Positions 14,980 to 16,596 of a stretch of DNA of 16,596 nt are shown piece by piece. The notes beneath the pieces are model-generated. The model was not told where the DNA came from, made no database searches, and saw only the letters and a list, made by a program, of their open reading frames with translations. Source of the stretch: an uncultured Alistipes sp. (GTDB lineage: Bacteria > Bacteroidota > Bacteroidia > Bacteroidales > Rikenellaceae); contig CAAGGY010000117.1 in NCBI GenBank assembly GCA_900769525.1, positions 1 to 16,596 of the forward strand, written 5' to 3'. Positions within the stretch are counted from its first letter, which is position 1. Every line of letters begins with the position of its first letter. The position numbers and the translations under genes are program-made.

Positions 14980-15103
14980 TCTTGTCAGAAGTCGTGAGAT
15001 GTGGTACCAAACGAAAGAGCCTCGGATGGGTAGTACTTGAGGTACGTCCCATTCGAGGCTCTGAGCTTTGGTGCCGCAGATTGCGGCTTATCACAAGAAA
15101 TTT
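14976..15103. repeat. Fold-back element copy 2, abutting the glnS stop codon
   Basis: It has the same architecture as copy 1. The outer arms AAATTTCTTGT (from 14976) and ACAAGAAATTT (to 15103) pair; GGTACCAAA (15003-15011) pairs with TTTGGTGCC (15067-15075). The inner stem pairs AGAGCCTCGGATGGG (15016-15030) with 15048-15062, and the apical GTAC/GTAC stem (15033-15036 with 15042-15045) closes the loop TTGAG. A local hairpin GCCGCA-GAT-TGCGGC lies at 15073-15087. For glnS transcripts, the inner stem followed by TTTCGTTT could act as a terminator. Confidence 0.85.
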
Positions 15104-16596
15104 ACTTGTTGAGTTTAGCCCAGGTATCCTTAAGCGTCACAGTACGGTTGAAGATGAGGTGGTCTGGTGTCGACTCCTTATCCACATTGAAGTAGCCGAT
15201 ACGCTGGAACTGGAGGTAGTCGTAAGGCTTAGCATCTGCGAGATACTTCTCCACGTAGCACTCTGTGAGCACCTTCAAAGAGTCCTCGTTGATCATCTGC
15301 TTCATAGCCTCCAAAGCCTCGCAGCCCTGCTCCTTGCGGATTGCAGCCATCTCATCTCGTGGGTTCTCCACCTTCCACAAGCGGTCGTATAAGCGTACCT
15401 CAGCCTTGATGCAGTGGTCGCAACTCACCCAATGGAGCGTGCCCTTGACCTTGCGGTTAGAGCCTGGCAAACCAGTCTTTGTCTCTGGGTCGTATTCAGC
15501 ATATACGGTTGTTACGTTGCCATTCTCATCCTTCTGGCAACCCGTACATTTGACGATATATGCATTCTTGAGGCGCACCTCCTGGCCAGGAGTCATGCGG
15601 AAGTACTTCTTAGGAGCATCCTCCATAAAGTCCTCACGCTCCATCCATAGCTCACGGCTGAACTCGATGGTGTGCGTTGCTGAGTTAGGATCCTCAGGGT
15701 TGTCGATAGCCTCGAACGACTCCACCTGGCCCTCAGGGTAGTTGGTAATGATGAGCTTCACGGGGTCGATAACAGCACTCACACGTGTAGCACGCTTATT
15801 AAGGTCGTCACGCACGGCAGACTCCAAGAGTGCCATGTCGTTGAGCGCATCGTATGTCGTATAGCCAATCTTATCTACGAAGTTGCGGATAGACTCTGGC
15901 GAGTAGCCACGACGACGGAAACCACACAATGTAGGCATACGTGGGTCGTCCCAGCCATTTACCAAGCCCTCCTTAACGAGGATAAGAAGGTTACGCTTGC
16001 TCATAAGCGTATAGTTGAGGTTGAGCTTGTTGAACTCATACTGACGTGGACGCTCGTCTGATGGGTCCACACCCTCCTTAACCCAATCTACGAACAAGTC
16101 GTAGAGCGGACGGTGAGGCACAAACTCAAGGGTACACAACGAGTGTGTAACGCCCTCGAAGTAGTCGCTCTGGCCGTGTGCAAAGTCGTACATAGGGTAT
16201 ACCTTCCACTTGTCGCCTGTGCGGTGGTGAGGGTGGTTGACAACACGGTAGATGATAGGATCACGGAAGTGCATATTCGAGCTTGCCATGTCGATCTTGG
16301 CACGAAGCACCATGCGGCCCTCCTCAATCTCGCCACGTGTCATCTGCATAAAGAGGTCGAGGTTCTCCTCAATTGGGCGGTTGCGGTATGGGCTCTCGGT
16401 GCCAGCCTGCGTAGGAGTACCCTTCTGCGCTGCAATCTCCTCAGAGGTCTGCTCGTCGACATATGCCTTGCCCTGCTTAATGAGGCGAATGGCGAAGTCC
16501 CACAACTGCTGGAAGTAGTCCGAAGCGTAGTACTCAGCACCCCAGTCGAAGCCGAGCCACTTGATATCCTCCTTGATAGCCTCTACATACTCTACA
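15102..16596 (-). CDS. glnS: Glutaminyl-tRNA synthetase, 3' part (5' end outside the window)
   Basis: Class I aminoacyl-tRNA synthetase that charges tRNA-Gln with glutamine. The reading frame stays open to the window edge, so the N-terminal catalytic start with the HIGH motif is missing. The visible 497 residues cover most of a protein of about 570. Recognisable parts are IKWLGFDWG...YASDYFQQL (in the first 30 visible residues), RDPIIYRV, the catalytic-core stretch HRTGDKWKVYPMYDFAHGQSD, THSLCTLEF, the class I MSK signature in YTLMSKRNLL, and the two beta-barrel anticodon-binding domains with RMTPGQEVRLKNAYIVKC and GTLHWVS. The C-terminus (LKDTWAKLNK) is normal. An internal TTG at 16505 is not the start: codons continue upstream in frame with conserved sequence. 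The stop codon is directly followed by fold-back element copy 2. Confidence 0.97.
   Translation of the reverse strand, partial: VEYVEAIKEDIKWLGFDWGAEYYASDYFQQLWDFAIRLIKQGKAYVDEQTSEEIAAQKGTPTQAGTESPYRNRPIEENLDLFMQMTRGEIEEGRMVLRAKIDMASSNMHFRDPIIYRVVNHPHHRTGDKWKVYPMYDFAHGQSDYFEGVTHSLCTLEFVPHRPLYDLFVDWVKEGVDPSDERPRQYEFNKLNLNYTLMSKRNLLILVKEGLVNGWDDPRMPTLCGFRRRGYSPESIRNFVDKIGYTTYDALNDMALLESAVRDDLNKRATRVSAVIDPVKLIITNYPEGQVESFEAIDNPEDPNSATHTIEFSRELWMEREDFMEDAPKKYFRMTPGQEVRLKNAYIVKCTGCQKDENGNVTTVYAEYDPETKTGLPGSNRKVKGTLHWVSCDHCIKAEVRLYDRLWKVENPRDEMAAIRKEQGCEALEAMKQMINEDSLKVLTECYVEKYLADAKPYDYLQFQRIGYFNVDKESTPDHLIFNRTVTLKDTWAKLNK

Noticed and set aside
14828..15094. 88-codon open frame on the minus strand across the fold-back elements
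   Set aside because: It translates the palindromic arms, has no family resemblance, and its openness follows from the repeat sequence. The region is better explained as noncoding fold-back DNA.
14853..15103. Integron attC sites or a CRISPR array
   Set aside because: There are no attC core motifs, no cassette genes and no integrase. The repeats are inverted and adjacent, without uniform spacers, so neither class fits.
16503..16505. Apparent start of glnS at an internal TTG
   Set aside because: The frame continues upstream to the window edge with conserved GlnRS sequence, so the gene is cut by the window and not short.

Overview
The window looks like a chromosomal segment of an anaerobic Bacteroidota, order Bacteroidales. 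Three points support this: the Na+-pumping NADH:quinone reductase operon is of the type found there; the intergenic regions carry Bacteroidota-type promoters (TTG near -33 and TAnnTTTG near -7) with no clear Shine-Dalgarno sequences; and the protein set (a BACON-domain lipoprotein, a DUF5723-type outer-membrane protein, large beta-rich lipoproteins) is typical of that phylum. An Alistipes-like or related gut lineage is possible, but I cannot prove it from sequence alone.

Layout. Positions 1-4490 (minus strand) hold nqrA-B-C-D-E in the usual order with 3-11 bp gaps; the probable nqrF start codon sits at the very edge (positions 4-2). These genes encode a membrane complex that oxidises NADH, reduces quinone and exports Na+. 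Positions 4491-4683 form a divergent promoter region: one promoter reads left into nqrA, the other right into a compact TatD-type hydrolase. On the plus strand follow the hydrolase (4684-5268), tcdA (5261-6001, overlapping it), a D-2-hydroxyacid dehydrogenase (6026-6961), a BACON lipoprotein (7008-9413) and a PagL-like lipid A deacylase-type outer-membrane protein (9424-10596). The small gaps suggest one long unit or two consecutive ones, ending at a strong 50-bp hairpin (10591-10640).

Converging on that hairpin from the right (minus strand) is a two-gene unit, a large lipoprotein (14528 to 12138) followed by a DUF5723-type outer-membrane barrel protein (12116 to 10656), with a good promoter at 14570-14599. 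Further right is the 3' part of glnS (15102 to beyond the window end).

The 573-bp gap between glnS and the lipoprotein gene is the least ordinary part. It contains an inverted array of degenerate 9-bp repeats (14641-14774), a half copy of a fold-back element (about 14778-14840), and two abutting complete fold-back elements of about 127 bp each (14853-14979 and 14976-15103). The two full copies keep the same hairpin apex despite sequence divergence, with a covarying base pair and a covarying 3-bp insertion in the stem. This is the strongest candidate for something not well described. The protein-coding genes are otherwise conventional, although three envelope proteins have unknown or only partly predicted roles.
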